10,423 bases of DNA, from positions 1-10,423 of the forward strand of contig DEQO01000013.1 of NCBI GenBank assembly GCA_002360495.1, read 5' to 3'. A program made the position numbers and the translations under genes. The stretch's first letter is position 1, and each line of letters starts with the position of its first letter. The DNA is from Flavobacteriales bacterium UBA3364. Lineage in GTDB: Bacteria > Bacteroidota > Bacteroidia > Flavobacteriales_F > PHOS-HE28. Under the pieces are notes generated by a model. It did no database searches. It was not told the DNA's origin and was given only the letters and a program-made list of their open reading frames with translations. Of this stretch, positions 1 to 7,297 are shown one piece after another.

Positions 1-1102
1 CGGGGCCTTCCTCAGCGGCGGCGTGGACAGCAGCATCGTCAGCGCTCTCGCCGCACATCACCACAAGCACCTGCTCACGTTCAGCATCGGATACGCCGAT
101 GACCCATACTTCGATGAAACGCGGTACGCCGAGGAAGTGGCGCGGCACATCAAGAGCGATCACAGCACGTTCAAACTGACGCGGGAGGAACTGGCCGAGA
201 ACTATCCGCGCCTGCTTGCCGCAACGGACGAACCGTTCGCGGATAGCAGCGCCCTGCCCTCCTTCATGCTTTGCGAACGCACGCGCAAGCACGTCACGGT
301 GGCCGTAAGCGGTGACGGCGCGGATGAAGTCTTCGGCGGCTACACGAAACACCAGGCGGAATTGCGCTGGCGTTCCCCGGGTGCCCAGGAACAAGCCGTA
401 CGACTGCTTGCCCCCCTTTGGCGCGTGCTTCCACGTTCACGCAACGGCAAATGGCAGAACCGTTTCCGCCAGTACGATCGGTTCGCCCGCCTTGCAGCCA
501 CACCGGAAGACCGCCGTTTCCAGGAGCTCGCCGCGTTCACCACCCATGAAGAGGCCGACGCTTTGGTGTCCGCGAAAGTGGATGCGAACGCCATGGCCCA
601 ACGTGACACCGTCTTTGCCGGCGCCTTTGCACGCATGCCGGGCATGAACGGCGCTTTGCTCGCCGATGTGCTGTCCACACTGCCCAACGACATGCTGCAC
701 AAGGTGGACCTCACCAGCATGGCCCATTCCTTGGAGGTGCGCACACCCTTCCTGGACAAACGCGTGGTGGAGTTCGCCTTCAGCCTGCCTGCGAACGCCA
801 AATTGCACAAGGGATCCGGCAAGCACATCCTGCGCGAGACGTTCGGGCACCTGCTCCCTGCCACGGTGATGACCCGGAGCAAGAAAGGCTTCGAGGTACC
901 CCTGCTCGATCTCCTTCGCGGCCCGTTGGGACACTTTGTCGACGGGCTCTTCCGTAAGGACCTCGTGGAGAACGCGGGGTTGGACTGGACCGCTACCAGT
1001 GCGGTGCTCAAGCAATTGCGCTCGTCCTCGCCGGGTACCGCTCAGGCAACCGTACACGCTTTGCTCGTCTATTTGTCGTGGTGGAACAGGCACGGTCGCT
1101 GA
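1..1102 (+). CDS. asnB: Asparagine synthase (glutamine-hydrolysing) family protein, C-terminal part
   Basis: This is the ATP-dependent amide-forming half of a class B asparagine synthetase. The family activates a carboxylate, classically aspartate, with ATP and transfers ammonia released from glutamine. The frame is open from base 2, so the 5' end is cut and the N-terminal glutamine amidotransferase domain (usually about 250 residues) lies outside the window. The PP-loop ATP-binding motif SGGVDSS is at bases 14-34. A GTG inside that motif (base 23) could be mistaken for a start but is not one. A second nucleotide-binding motif, SGDGADEVFGGY, is at 308-343, and the conserved SLEVRTPFLD is at 728-757. 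The C-terminus appears complete. Such homologues often sit in surface polysaccharide clusters, where they may amidate a sugar or precursor, so asparagine synthesis is not certain. The family call is secure; the substrate is inferred. Confidence 0.93.
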   Translation, partial: GAFLSGGVDSSIVSALAAHHHKHLLTFSIGYADDPYFDETRYAEEVARHIKSDHSTFKLTREELAENYPRLLAATDEPFADSSALPSFMLCERTRKHVTVAVSGDGADEVFGGYTKHQAELRWRSPGAQEQAVRLLAPLWRVLPRSRNGKWQNRFRQYDRFARLAATPEDRRFQELAAFTTHEEADALVSAKVDANAMAQRDTVFAGAFARMPGMNGALLADVLSTLPNDMLHKVDLTSMAHSLEVRTPFLDKRVVEFAFSLPANAKLHKGSGKHILRETFGHLLPATVMTRSKKGFEVPLLDLLRGPLGHFVDGLFRKDLVENAGLDWTATSAVLKQLRSSSPGTAQATVHALLVYLSWWNRHGR

Positions 1103-1107
1103 GCGAC

Positions 1108-1137
1108 TTGGATCCTGGCCACGACCGGTTATCTTCG
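1108..1137 (+). promoter_or_regulatory. Possible Bacteroidota-type promoter upstream of the GT4 gene
   Basis: The 52-base gap after the asparagine synthase gene holds TTG at 1108-1110 and, 19 bases on, TATCTTCG at 1130-1137. The Bacteroidota housekeeping promoter has TTTG near -33 and TAnnTTTG near -7, so this matches apart from one base in the -7 element. The spacing is suitable, and the start codon at 1155 would leave a leader of roughly 10-15 bases. A match this short can arise by chance, and the tight packing equally allows read-through from upstream. I see no clear terminator hairpin in the gap. Confidence 0.25.
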
Positions 1138-1154
1138 CTGACCCTTAGCGCAAT

Positions 1155-2381
1155 ATGCCCCGAGTCCTACGCATCATCAACCGGTTCAATCTTGGCGGCC
1201 CCACGCACAATGCGGCTTACCTGACCAAGTACCTGCCCGGTGATTACGAGACACTTCTGGTGGGCGGTAGCCAGGAGGCTACGGAAGAAGGCAGTCATCA
1301 CATACTGGGCGGACTCGGTATCGAACCGATGATCCTCCCTGAATTGCAGCGTGAGGTAGCCCCTTGGCGCGATCGCGGTGCGTACAACCGCATCAAGAAG
1401 CTGATCAAGGAATTCAAACCGGACATTGTACATACCCACGCGGCCAAGGCCGGTGCCGTTGGTCGCATGGCCGCTGCGGACCTGGGGGTAAAGGCCATCG
1501 TACACACCTTCCACGGACACGTCTTCCACAGCTACTTCGGCCCGGTACGTACAGCGCTGTACAAGAATATCGAGCGTTTCCTGGCCCGCCGCTCTTCCCG
1601 CATCGTGGCCATAAGTGAAATACAGAAGAGCGAACTGGTGGACGAGCACCGCATCACCACGGACGAGAAGGTGAGCGTGATCCCCTTGGGCTTCGACCTC
1701 ACCCGGTTCCAAACGGACCAGGAGGCGAAACGCAAGCTCTTCCGGCGTGTCTATGGTGTTTCGGAGGACGAGATCGCAGTGGGTATCATCGGCAGGTTGG
1801 TACCCATCAAGAACCATGACCTGTTCCTGGAGGTGATCGCCCGGGTGAGCCGGAAGACCGGAACAAAGCTCCGGGCCTTCGTGGTGGGTGATGGCGAGGA
1901 ACGTGAACGGTTGCTGGGACGTGTCAACGACTTGGGTATGAGCCAAGTACAGGGACCCTATTTCAACGGCCACGGTTTCGGGCATGGCGTGAACGGGAAG
2001 CCCATGGTGGCCCCGGCCACCATCACCTTCACCTCGTGGATCAAGGAGGTGGATATCGTGAATGCCGGCGTTGATATCGTGATGCTGACAAGCTTGAACG
2101 AAGGCACACCGGTGAGCCTGATCGAAGCCCAAGCCGCGAACCGGCCGGTCATCAGCACCCGCGTGGGTGGCATTGAGAACGTGGTCCTCCCCGATCGTAC
2201 GGCCCTATTGACCGCCAGCGGAGACGTTGACGGGTTGGAGGCGCACCTGACCCGGCTCGTGCAGGACGAGGCCTTGCGGCGTGCCATCGGACAAGGAGGT
2301 TGGGAGCACGTGCGAGACCGTTTCCATTACACCCGCCTGGTCCAGGACACCGACGCGATGTACCGCGCGCTGCTGAACTGA
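1155..2381 (+). CDS. GT4-family glycosyltransferase
   Basis: This 408-residue retaining glycosyltransferase has the GT-B fold and should act in the cytoplasm, adding a sugar from a nucleotide donor to a lipid-linked polysaccharide intermediate. The N-terminal acceptor domain starts with a beta strand followed by NLGGPT, then HTHAAKAG (93-100) and HTFHGH (117-122), both typical of GT4 enzymes in polysaccharide clusters. The donor domain has GRLVPIKNH from residue 213, with the Arg and Lys that contact the donor phosphates, then VVGDG, and the EX7E motif with E316 and E324. A Gly/His-rich stretch of about 25 residues (264-288) sits between two conserved donor-domain segments. The ATG at 1155 puts the first beta strand right at the N-terminus, as expected; no Shine-Dalgarno is visible. 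The sugar specificity cannot be read from sequence. Confidence 0.93.
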   Translation: MPRVLRIINRFNLGGPTHNAAYLTKYLPGDYETLLVGGSQEATEEGSHHILGGLGIEPMILPELQREVAPWRDRGAYNRIKKLIKEFKPDIVHTHAAKAGAVGRMAAADLGVKAIVHTFHGHVFHSYFGPVRTALYKNIERFLARRSSRIVAISEIQKSELVDEHRITTDEKVSVIPLGFDLTRFQTDQEAKRKLFRRVYGVSEDEIAVGIIGRLVPIKNHDLFLEVIARVSRKTGTKLRAFVVGDGEERERLLGRVNDLGMSQVQGPYFNGHGFGHGVNGKPMVAPATITFTSWIKEVDIVNAGVDIVMLTSLNEGTPVSLIEAQAANRPVISTRVGGIENVVLPDRTALLTASGDVDGLEAHLTRLVQDEALRRAIGQGGWEHVRDRFHYTRLVQDTDAMYRALLN

Positions 2382-2401
2382 CCATGCCCCGCCGGGATCG
2401 C

Positions 2402-2409
2402 TACTTTTG
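2402..2409 (+). promoter_or_regulatory. Exact TAnnTTTG (-7-like) element before the export lipoprotein start
   Basis: TACTTTTG matches the Bacteroidota -7 element exactly, eight bases before the ATG at 2417. No TTG stands at the expected distance upstream; the nearest is CTG at 2378-2380, 21 bases away. If functional, transcription would begin only a few bases before 2417, giving a nearly leaderless message and excluding the in-frame ATG at 2384. The lack of a good -33 element and the 35-base gap to the previous gene argue for caution. Confidence 0.3.
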
Positions 2410-2416
2410 CGCGCAC

Positions 2417-3193
2417 ATGACGCGGAACCTCACACGTACCTGGACGCACTCCATCCTGGTCGCCTTGCTGCTCACGGGTTGCACGATCAACCGGGACATC
2501 ATGTTCAAGACGCCCCGGGACTACAAGTTCGACCAGGTGACGGATTCGGTCAAGGCGAACCTGAAGCTGCAACGGAACGACATGATCCAGTTCCGGCTGT
2601 TCGCGAACGATGGCTTCAAGATGATCGACCTGGTCTCCGAAGGTGCCACACGTGACGTGACGTTCCTGCAACGCAGCGCCTTCAGCTATTTCATCGATGC
2701 GGACGGACTGGTGAAGCTACCCTTATTGGGTCGCGTGGAGTTGGCCGGGATGACCTTGCGTGAAGCAGAAACGTTCCTTGAGGAAAAGTACACGACCTAC
2801 TATAACAGGCCTTTCGTACAAGTGATCGTTTCCAATCGAAGGGTCGTGGTCTTCCCAGGAGGCGGTGGGGACGCCAAGGTGGTGCAATTGGAGAACAGCA
2901 ATACCTCCCTCCTGGAAGTCATCGGCCTGGCCGGCGGCCTCAACAAACGCGGTAATGCGCACAAGGTGAAGGTCTTCCGTTACGACCGGTCCGGAAAACG
3001 CCTCATCTATGAGTTCGACCTGAGCGATATAAGCGGCCTGAAATACGCGGACATGGTGATGCAGGGGGATGACGTGGTCTACGTGCAACCCAACCCCGAT
3101 ATCGCGACCGAAGCCCTGCAGGACATACTTCCTGTCATCACCTTGCTAACGAGCGTTCTACTTGTCCTATCTGTGACCCGCAACCTCCAATAG
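2417..3193 (+). CDS. Polysaccharide export lipoprotein, Wza-like (Poly_export and SLBB domains)
   Basis: This 258-residue protein resembles Wza/KpsD-type export proteins, which form an oligomeric outer-membrane channel for capsule or exopolysaccharide. The N-terminus is a lipoprotein signal: Arg-rich start, hydrophobic run at 13-19 and lipobox LLTGC with the acylated Cys at 22. The Poly_export domain spans about 49-138 and includes the FSYFIDADGLVKLPLLG segment with a following TLREAE helix. An SLBB-like region covers about 140-222, with LLEVIGLAGGL. A hydrophobic helix near 238-254 ends the protein and may cross the outer membrane, as the C-terminal helix of Wza does. It is shorter than E. 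coli Wza (379 residues), consistent with fewer SLBB repeats. I chose ATG 2417 because it gives a standard 22-residue signal; ATG 2384 in the same frame would add 11 residues. The wzc-like partner gene follows after 6 bases. Confidence 0.92.
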   Translation: MTRNLTRTWTHSILVALLLTGCTINRDIMFKTPRDYKFDQVTDSVKANLKLQRNDMIQFRLFANDGFKMIDLVSEGATRDVTFLQRSAFSYFIDADGLVKLPLLGRVELAGMTLREAETFLEEKYTTYYNRPFVQVIVSNRRVVVFPGGGGDAKVVQLENSNTSLLEVIGLAGGLNKRGNAHKVKVFRYDRSGKRLIYEFDLSDISGLKYADMVMQGDDVVYVQPNPDIATEALQDILPVITLLTSVLLVLSVTRNLQ

Positions 3194-3199
3194 CGGCGC

Positions 3200-5653
3200 A
3201 TGCTCAACGAGGACATCAGTCAGCGCAACCTCAATTTCGAGAGCTATAAGGAGCGCATCACGAACTTCAGCCAGGAGTTCGAGCTGGGCCTTTTCCTGTT
3301 CATCATCAAGCGCAGCTTGATCTGGATCATGCTGTGCGTCCTCACGGCGCTGGCCTCAGCCTTGATCTACCTGCGCTACACCGCACCTACCTACGAAGCC
3401 CGCACGCTCATCCAACTGCGGGAAAGCAACACCGCCAAACAGGTGTTGAGCATGGAGACCTTCACCGACGACGTGAACAACCTGCAGGCCGATGTGGAAC
3501 TGATGCGGTCCAAGTTCTTCATCAGTCGGGTACTGAAGAAGTTGCCGTTGGAAGTGAGCTACTTCAACCGGGGGCAGATCCTGACGGAGGAGTACTATAC
3601 CTGGACATTCTTCCATGTGGAGAACCTCGTGCTCCTGGACACCACAGTGCGCGATGTACCCATCTTCCTGGACATTTCCGCGCCCGGCAGCTACCGCATC
3701 ACCTACACGGCCGGTGGCAAGACCTTCGAAGGGACCTTCGCGCGCAATGGACCGGTCCGGACCCCGCACCTGACCTGTACCATCAGGTTGGAGGACTACT
3801 CCACGGTCACGGAGGATGCGACGGAACGGAACCTCTTCTTCCGGATAAACTCCAAGGAATACCTCCTTCAGCGGTACGCCTCACGCATCAACGTGAACCC
3901 GCTCGACGTGACGGCGAAGACGGTGGAGATCACCTGCCGTGATGAGAACCCCGTACTGGCGCAGGACCTGGCACAATCCATGGCCGAGGCGTTCATCCTC
4001 TACGACGTGGAGCGCAGGGGTGAGAGTGCCGAAAGCGTGATCCAGTTCATCAGGGCACAGAAGGACACGGTCGCCAAACAGCTTCGGGACTCCGAGTACC
4101 GCCTGCAGCACTACCGCACCGAGAACGAAGTGGCGGACCTCGAACAGATGACCCCCATCTTCCTTCAACGGTCCAAGGAGTACGAGGATGAGGTGATCCG
4201 GCTGACGATGGACATCGAACTGTTGAAGGCCATCCAGGAGGCCACCGACAGACCCAAACCGGAGATCAACTCGTACGACCTGCTGCCCTTGCTGACAGGC
4301 ACGGACTACGAGGACCTCCTTACGACCACCATAGATGGACTGCTCGAACTTCTCAAGAAACGTGAGGAGTTGTACCTGACCGCCACGGAGCAGAACTTCG
4401 AGGTGCAGTCCTTGGAGCGCCAGATCGACATCCAGAAGCGGGTGGTCCTCGAGAGCATCCGGAACCTGCTGAAGCGGGCCGAGGCCCAGCGGGATGAGTT
4501 GACCGCCGTCCAGGAGGTGTTCGAGGGCCAGTTCAGGGCACTTCCGGAGAAGGAGTTCGAATTGGCGCGTATCGAACGCGTGTTCACCATCAACGAGAAA
4601 TATTACACGCTGCTGCTGGAAAAGGACATCGAATACCGCATCAGCAAGGCCGGCTTCGTCCCGGAGAACAGGATCCTCGAGAACGCGACCAAGCCATCGG
4701 CACCCATCACCCCGAACAGGAACCTGGTGCTGGTCTATTACCTCTTCACCGGATTCATCCTCAGTTTCCTCATCGTCCTGTTCCGGTACATCCTGCACGA
4801 CAATATCACCTCGCTGCACGACATCGCCAAACTGTCCAATGCCAGCATCTCCATCCTCGGCATGGTCCCGAAGTACAAGAAGGAGATCCCCATCTCGCAG
4901 CTGTTGATCGACAAGAACCCGAAATCGCTCATCGCAGAATCCTTCCGTACGATCCGGACGAACCTGCAATTCGTGGACAACACGGAAGGGGCCAAGACCA
5001 TCGCGATCACCAGCACCATCTCCGGCGAGGGCAAGACCTTCGTCGCGATCAACCTCGCGGGTATCATCTCCTTCAGCGGCAAGCGGGTGATCATCCTCGA
5101 CCTCGACATGCGGAAACCGAAGATCCACCTGGGCTTCGGCGTGGAGAACATCCGCGGGATGAGCACATTGCTCATCGGCAAGGACACCGTCGAAAGTTGC
5201 GTGCAGCACAGTACCCTGCAGGGCCTGGATTTCATCACCGCAGGACCCATCCCCCCGAACCCATCGGAGTTGATCATCAGCGCGCGCATGAGTTCGCTGA
5301 TCGATGAACTGAAACTGCAGTACGATATCGTCCTGATCGACAATCCGCCGGTGGGACTCGTGACCGATGGTATCCCCATGATCCAACGCGCGGACTACCC
5401 GATCTACATTTTCCGGTCGGACTACAGCAAGAAACAGTTCGTGCAGAACGTGGACCGCCTGATCAACGAGAACAGCATCACCAAGTTGAGCGCGATCCTG
5501 AACGGCGTGGACATCGAACGCAACAAGTACGGGTACAACTACGGCTACGGTTACGGCTACGGCTATGGCTACGGCCAGGGATACGGCGGAGGGTACTACG
5601 AAGAACACACCGGAAAAGGAGGGCTGCTGGGCTGGCTCTTCGGACGATCATGA
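3200..5653 (+). CDS. Wzc-like polysaccharide co-polymerase and bacterial tyrosine kinase (BY-kinase)
   Basis: This 817-residue inner-membrane protein should control chain length and export of the polysaccharide with the Wza-like channel encoded just upstream. A cytoplasmic N-terminus leads to membrane helix 1 (39-59). A long periplasmic Wzz-type region with helical, coiled-coil-like stretches (roughly 270-330 and 400-470) follows, then a Pro-rich motif (499-505) and helix 2 (509-528). The cytoplasmic kinase domain has the oligomerisation motif EX2RX2R (E580, R583, R586), Walker A SGEGKT (608-613, K612), Walker A' LDLDMRKP (D634, D636) and Walker B ending at D714. The C-terminal tail carries 11 tyrosines between 777 and 800, the expected autophosphorylation cluster. 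The kinase is fused to the Wzz part, as in Proteobacteria and Bacteroidota, unlike the split CapA/CapB form. No phosphatase gene is visible nearby. The stop overlaps the next start (ATGA), implying translational coupling. Confidence 0.95.
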   Translation: MLNEDISQRNLNFESYKERITNFSQEFELGLFLFIIKRSLIWIMLCVLTALASALIYLRYTAPTYEARTLIQLRESNTAKQVLSMETFTDDVNNLQADVELMRSKFFISRVLKKLPLEVSYFNRGQILTEEYYTWTFFHVENLVLLDTTVRDVPIFLDISAPGSYRITYTAGGKTFEGTFARNGPVRTPHLTCTIRLEDYSTVTEDATERNLFFRINSKEYLLQRYASRINVNPLDVTAKTVEITCRDENPVLAQDLAQSMAEAFILYDVERRGESAESVIQFIRAQKDTVAKQLRDSEYRLQHYRTENEVADLEQMTPIFLQRSKEYEDEVIRLTMDIELLKAIQEATDRPKPEINSYDLLPLLTGTDYEDLLTTTIDGLLELLKKREELYLTATEQNFEVQSLERQIDIQKRVVLESIRNLLKRAEAQRDELTAVQEVFEGQFRALPEKEFELARIERVFTINEKYYTLLLEKDIEYRISKAGFVPENRILENATKPSAPITPNRNLVLVYYLFTGFILSFLIVLFRYILHDNITSLHDIAKLSNASISILGMVPKYKKEIPISQLLIDKNPKSLIAESFRTIRTNLQFVDNTEGAKTIAITSTISGEGKTFVAINLAGIISFSGKRVIILDLDMRKPKIHLGFGVENIRGMSTLLIGKDTVESCVQHSTLQGLDFITAGPIPPNPSELIISARMSSLIDELKLQYDIVLIDNPPVGLVTDGIPMIQRADYPIYIFRSDYSKKQFVQNVDRLINENSITKLSAILNGVDIERNKYGYNYGYGYGYGYGYGQGYGGGYYEEHTGKGGLLGWLFGRS
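5528..5602 (+). repeat. Degenerate TACGGC hexamer repeat encoding the Tyr/Gly kinase tail
   Basis: Bases 5540-5575 are six consecutive hexamers of the form TACGGC, with two silent changes (GGT at 5549 and TAT at 5564). Less regular Tyr/Gly codons flank them, from 5528 to 5602. In frame they encode alternating Tyr and Gly in the tail of the Wzc-like kinase. Gain or loss of a unit would keep the frame and change the number of phosphorylatable tyrosines by one. The silent interruptions suggest that the protein pattern is what is selected, and they should reduce slippage. Confidence 0.8.
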
Positions 5654-6204
5654 TCGAACGCATCCCCACCCCGCTCGATGGTCTTGTGCTCTTGCGGCCA
5701 CGGATCTTCACCGATACGCGCGGTCATTTCCTGGAGACCTTCAGCCAGCGTGTCTTCGAGGACCTGCTGGGTCCCAGCGGAGCATTCGTCCAGGACAACG
5801 AAAGCCTGTCGGCGCGTGATGTCCTCCGGGGCCTGCATTTCCAACTGGAACCACACGCACAAGGAAAGCTCGTGCACGTGATCAGCGGGGCCGTGTTGGA
5901 CGTGTGCCTGGACATCCGTCCGGCAAGCCCGACCTACGGCCAACACTACAAGGTGCGCCTGGACGGCTCCTCCAAGGAACTGCTGTGGATCCCACCGGGC
6001 TTCGCCCACGGATTCCTGGCGCTGGAAGAGGGGACCATCTTCGCCTACAAGTGCACGGCTTACTACCATCCCGCATCGGAACGGACCATCCTTTGGAACG
6101 ACCCCGAACTGGCCATCGACTGGGGCATCGAACGCCCGATCGTCAGCGACAAGGACCAGGAAGGCCTACCCTTCCGTGCCCGGTGGGACCTTCGTACAGC
6201 TTGA
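5650..6204 (+). CDS. rfbC: dTDP-4-dehydrorhamnose 3,5-epimerase family protein
   Basis: This 184-residue cupin enzyme belongs to the RmlC family. RmlC inverts C3 and C5 of dTDP-4-keto-6-deoxy-glucose to give the L-rhamnose precursor, in the cytoplasm. The length is typical. The RGLHFQ motif holds the catalytic base H63, followed by K73; Y138 lies in the KCTAYYHP segment; the Asp of SDKD (D169) would complete the His-Asp dyad. The IPPGFAHGF segment (114-122) and WNDPELAIDW (149-158) are also characteristic. All the key residues of a 3,5-epimerase are present, though related 3- or 5-epimerases that make other deoxysugars cannot be ruled out. ATG 5650 overlaps the stop of the kinase gene by four bases. 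The partner genes rmlA, rmlB and rmlD are not in the window. Confidence 0.93.
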   Translation: MIERIPTPLDGLVLLRPRIFTDTRGHFLETFSQRVFEDLLGPSGAFVQDNESLSARDVLRGLHFQLEPHAQGKLVHVISGAVLDVCLDIRPASPTYGQHYKVRLDGSSKELLWIPPGFAHGFLALEEGTIFAYKCTAYYHPASERTILWNDPELAIDWGIERPIVSDKDQEGLPFRARWDLRTA

Positions 6205-6206
6205 TC

Positions 6207-6212
6207 AAGAGG
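6207..6212 (+). promoter_or_regulatory. Possible ribosome binding site for the MraY/WecA-type gene
   Basis: AAGAGG ends two bases before the ATG at 6215. It is the only purine-rich, Shine-Dalgarno-like stretch I noticed directly before a start in this window, and its spacing is shorter than usual. It gives mild support to ATG 6215 over the in-frame GTG at 6176, which lies inside the preceding gene. Confidence 0.3.
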
Positions 6213-6214
6213 CC

Positions 6215-7297
6215 ATGTACAGTCCTACCCAACTCTTCTTGATCTACTCCGGGTTGTTCTTCGCAGCCCTGGTCTTCAGCTTGGTGATCAACTCGGTGTT
6301 CATGCGCTTCGCGCGCACACTGGGCATGCGTGACCAGGACCAGACGCTCGTGCGTTGGAGCAGCACGGCCAAGCCATCCTTGGGTGGGATCGGGTTCTAC
6401 ATCCTGTTCCTGGCCTCCTTCTCCTTGTACAGCGTCCTCTTCCCAGGGCAGGGGGCCGAAGCGTTGCGGCCCGATCTGCTCGGGCTCCTGGCTGCAACAT
6501 CCCTGGGTTTCCTCATGGGATTGGCGGACGATGCGTACAACACAAAACCCATCCTGAAGTTCCTTGTCCAGATGGCCTGCGGTGGCATCCTGGTGGCTTC
6601 CGGTTCCTGCATCGACCTGTTCGAAGCCCAGTGGGCCAACGTGGCCCTGACCTTGTTCTGGGTGGTGGGTGTGATGAACTCCATCAACATGCTCGATAAC
6701 ATGGACGGGATCACCACTTCGGTGTCCATCACCATCCTGATCGCCGGGCTCATGGCCATGCTGGTCATAGGTCCCGTGGACCCGGTGTACATGGTCCTTC
6801 TGGTCGGATCCATGGCCTCGCTCACCGGCTTCCTCTTCTTCAACTGGCACCCATCGCGCATGTTCATGGGTGATACCGGTAGCCAGTTCCTGGGCGTTTT
6901 CCTTGCTTTCGTGGGTATCCGGTTCTTCTGGAACACACCCAATATGGCCGGCCACTGGGAACCTGCCCGGCAAGTCCTGAGCGCGATCATCGTTTTCCTG
7001 CTTCCCATCGTGGACACCACCGTGGTGACCTTCTCCCGCATGGCACGGGGCCGATCTCCTTTCGTCGGGGGCCGTGACCATACCACCCACCACCTGAGCT
7101 ACAGCGGTCTCAGTGACGGTCAGGTCGCGCTCATCTTCATCGGCCTGTCGCTCCTGCATGTGTTCCTTACCTTCGTGATGTTCCGCTATATCCCGGTCTG
7201 GAAGAACCTTCACACCACGATCTTCGTTTCGTACGCGCTTTTGCTCCTGATCACGGCCATCATACTCACGCGACGTACGCACGCTTCCAAACCATGA
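6215..7297 (+). CDS. MraY/WecA-family polyprenyl-phosphate sugar-1-phosphate transferase
   Basis: This 360-residue inner-membrane enzyme should transfer a sugar-1-phosphate from a UDP-sugar to undecaprenyl phosphate, the first step in building a lipid-linked repeat unit. It is strongly hydrophobic, with about ten predicted membrane helices. Family motifs appear in order: KPSLGGIGF (53-61), the ADD pair (D105, D106) that binds Mg2+ and substrate, LDNMDGITT with the catalytic-region D161 and D164, NWHPSRMFMGDTGS ending at 223, and the cytoplasmic His motif GGRDHTTHH (285-293). The His-rich loop and the polysaccharide context favour a WecA/TagO-like role over MraY of peptidoglycan synthesis. The donor sugar (GlcNAc or another N-acetylhexosamine) is not determined. 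ATG 6215 lies 10 bases after the epimerase stop; GTG 6176 would add 13 residues and overlap that gene. The stop overlaps the next start (ATGA). Confidence 0.93.
   Translation: MYSPTQLFLIYSGLFFAALVFSLVINSVFMRFARTLGMRDQDQTLVRWSSTAKPSLGGIGFYILFLASFSLYSVLFPGQGAEALRPDLLGLLAATSLGFLMGLADDAYNTKPILKFLVQMACGGILVASGSCIDLFEAQWANVALTLFWVVGVMNSINMLDNMDGITTSVSITILIAGLMAMLVIGPVDPVYMVLLVGSMASLTGFLFFNWHPSRMFMGDTGSQFLGVFLAFVGIRFFWNTPNMAGHWEPARQVLSAIIVFLLPIVDTTVVTFSRMARGRSPFVGGRDHTTHHLSYSGLSDGQVALIFIGLSLLHVFLTFVMFRYIPVWKNLHTTIFVSYALLLLITAIILTRRTHASKP

Noticed and set aside
1103..1154. Possible terminator after the asparagine synthase gene
   Set aside because: I could not find a stable stem followed by a T-run in these 52 bases.
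2045..2085. Short direct repeat of GATATCGTGA inside the GT4 gene
   Set aside because: It reflects a repeated VDIV peptide in a conserved part of the protein and has no sign of a mobile or regulatory element.
1167..2132. Open frame of 321 codons on the - strand opposite the GT4 gene
   Set aside because: The sense frame has complete GT4 motifs; the antisense product shows none, and such shadows recur under every gene here.
3881..5608. Long open frame of 575 codons on the - strand opposite the kinase gene
   Set aside because: It mirrors the strongly supported Wzc-like gene, has no recognisable domain, and its composition (many Val, Asp, Gln, His, Leu) is what GC-rich antisense frames produce.
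6143..7282. Open frame of 379 codons on the - strand opposite the MraY/WecA-type gene
   Set aside because: It is extremely rich in His, Glu, Gln and Gly, a typical antisense shadow of a membrane protein gene, and lacks any recognisable motif.
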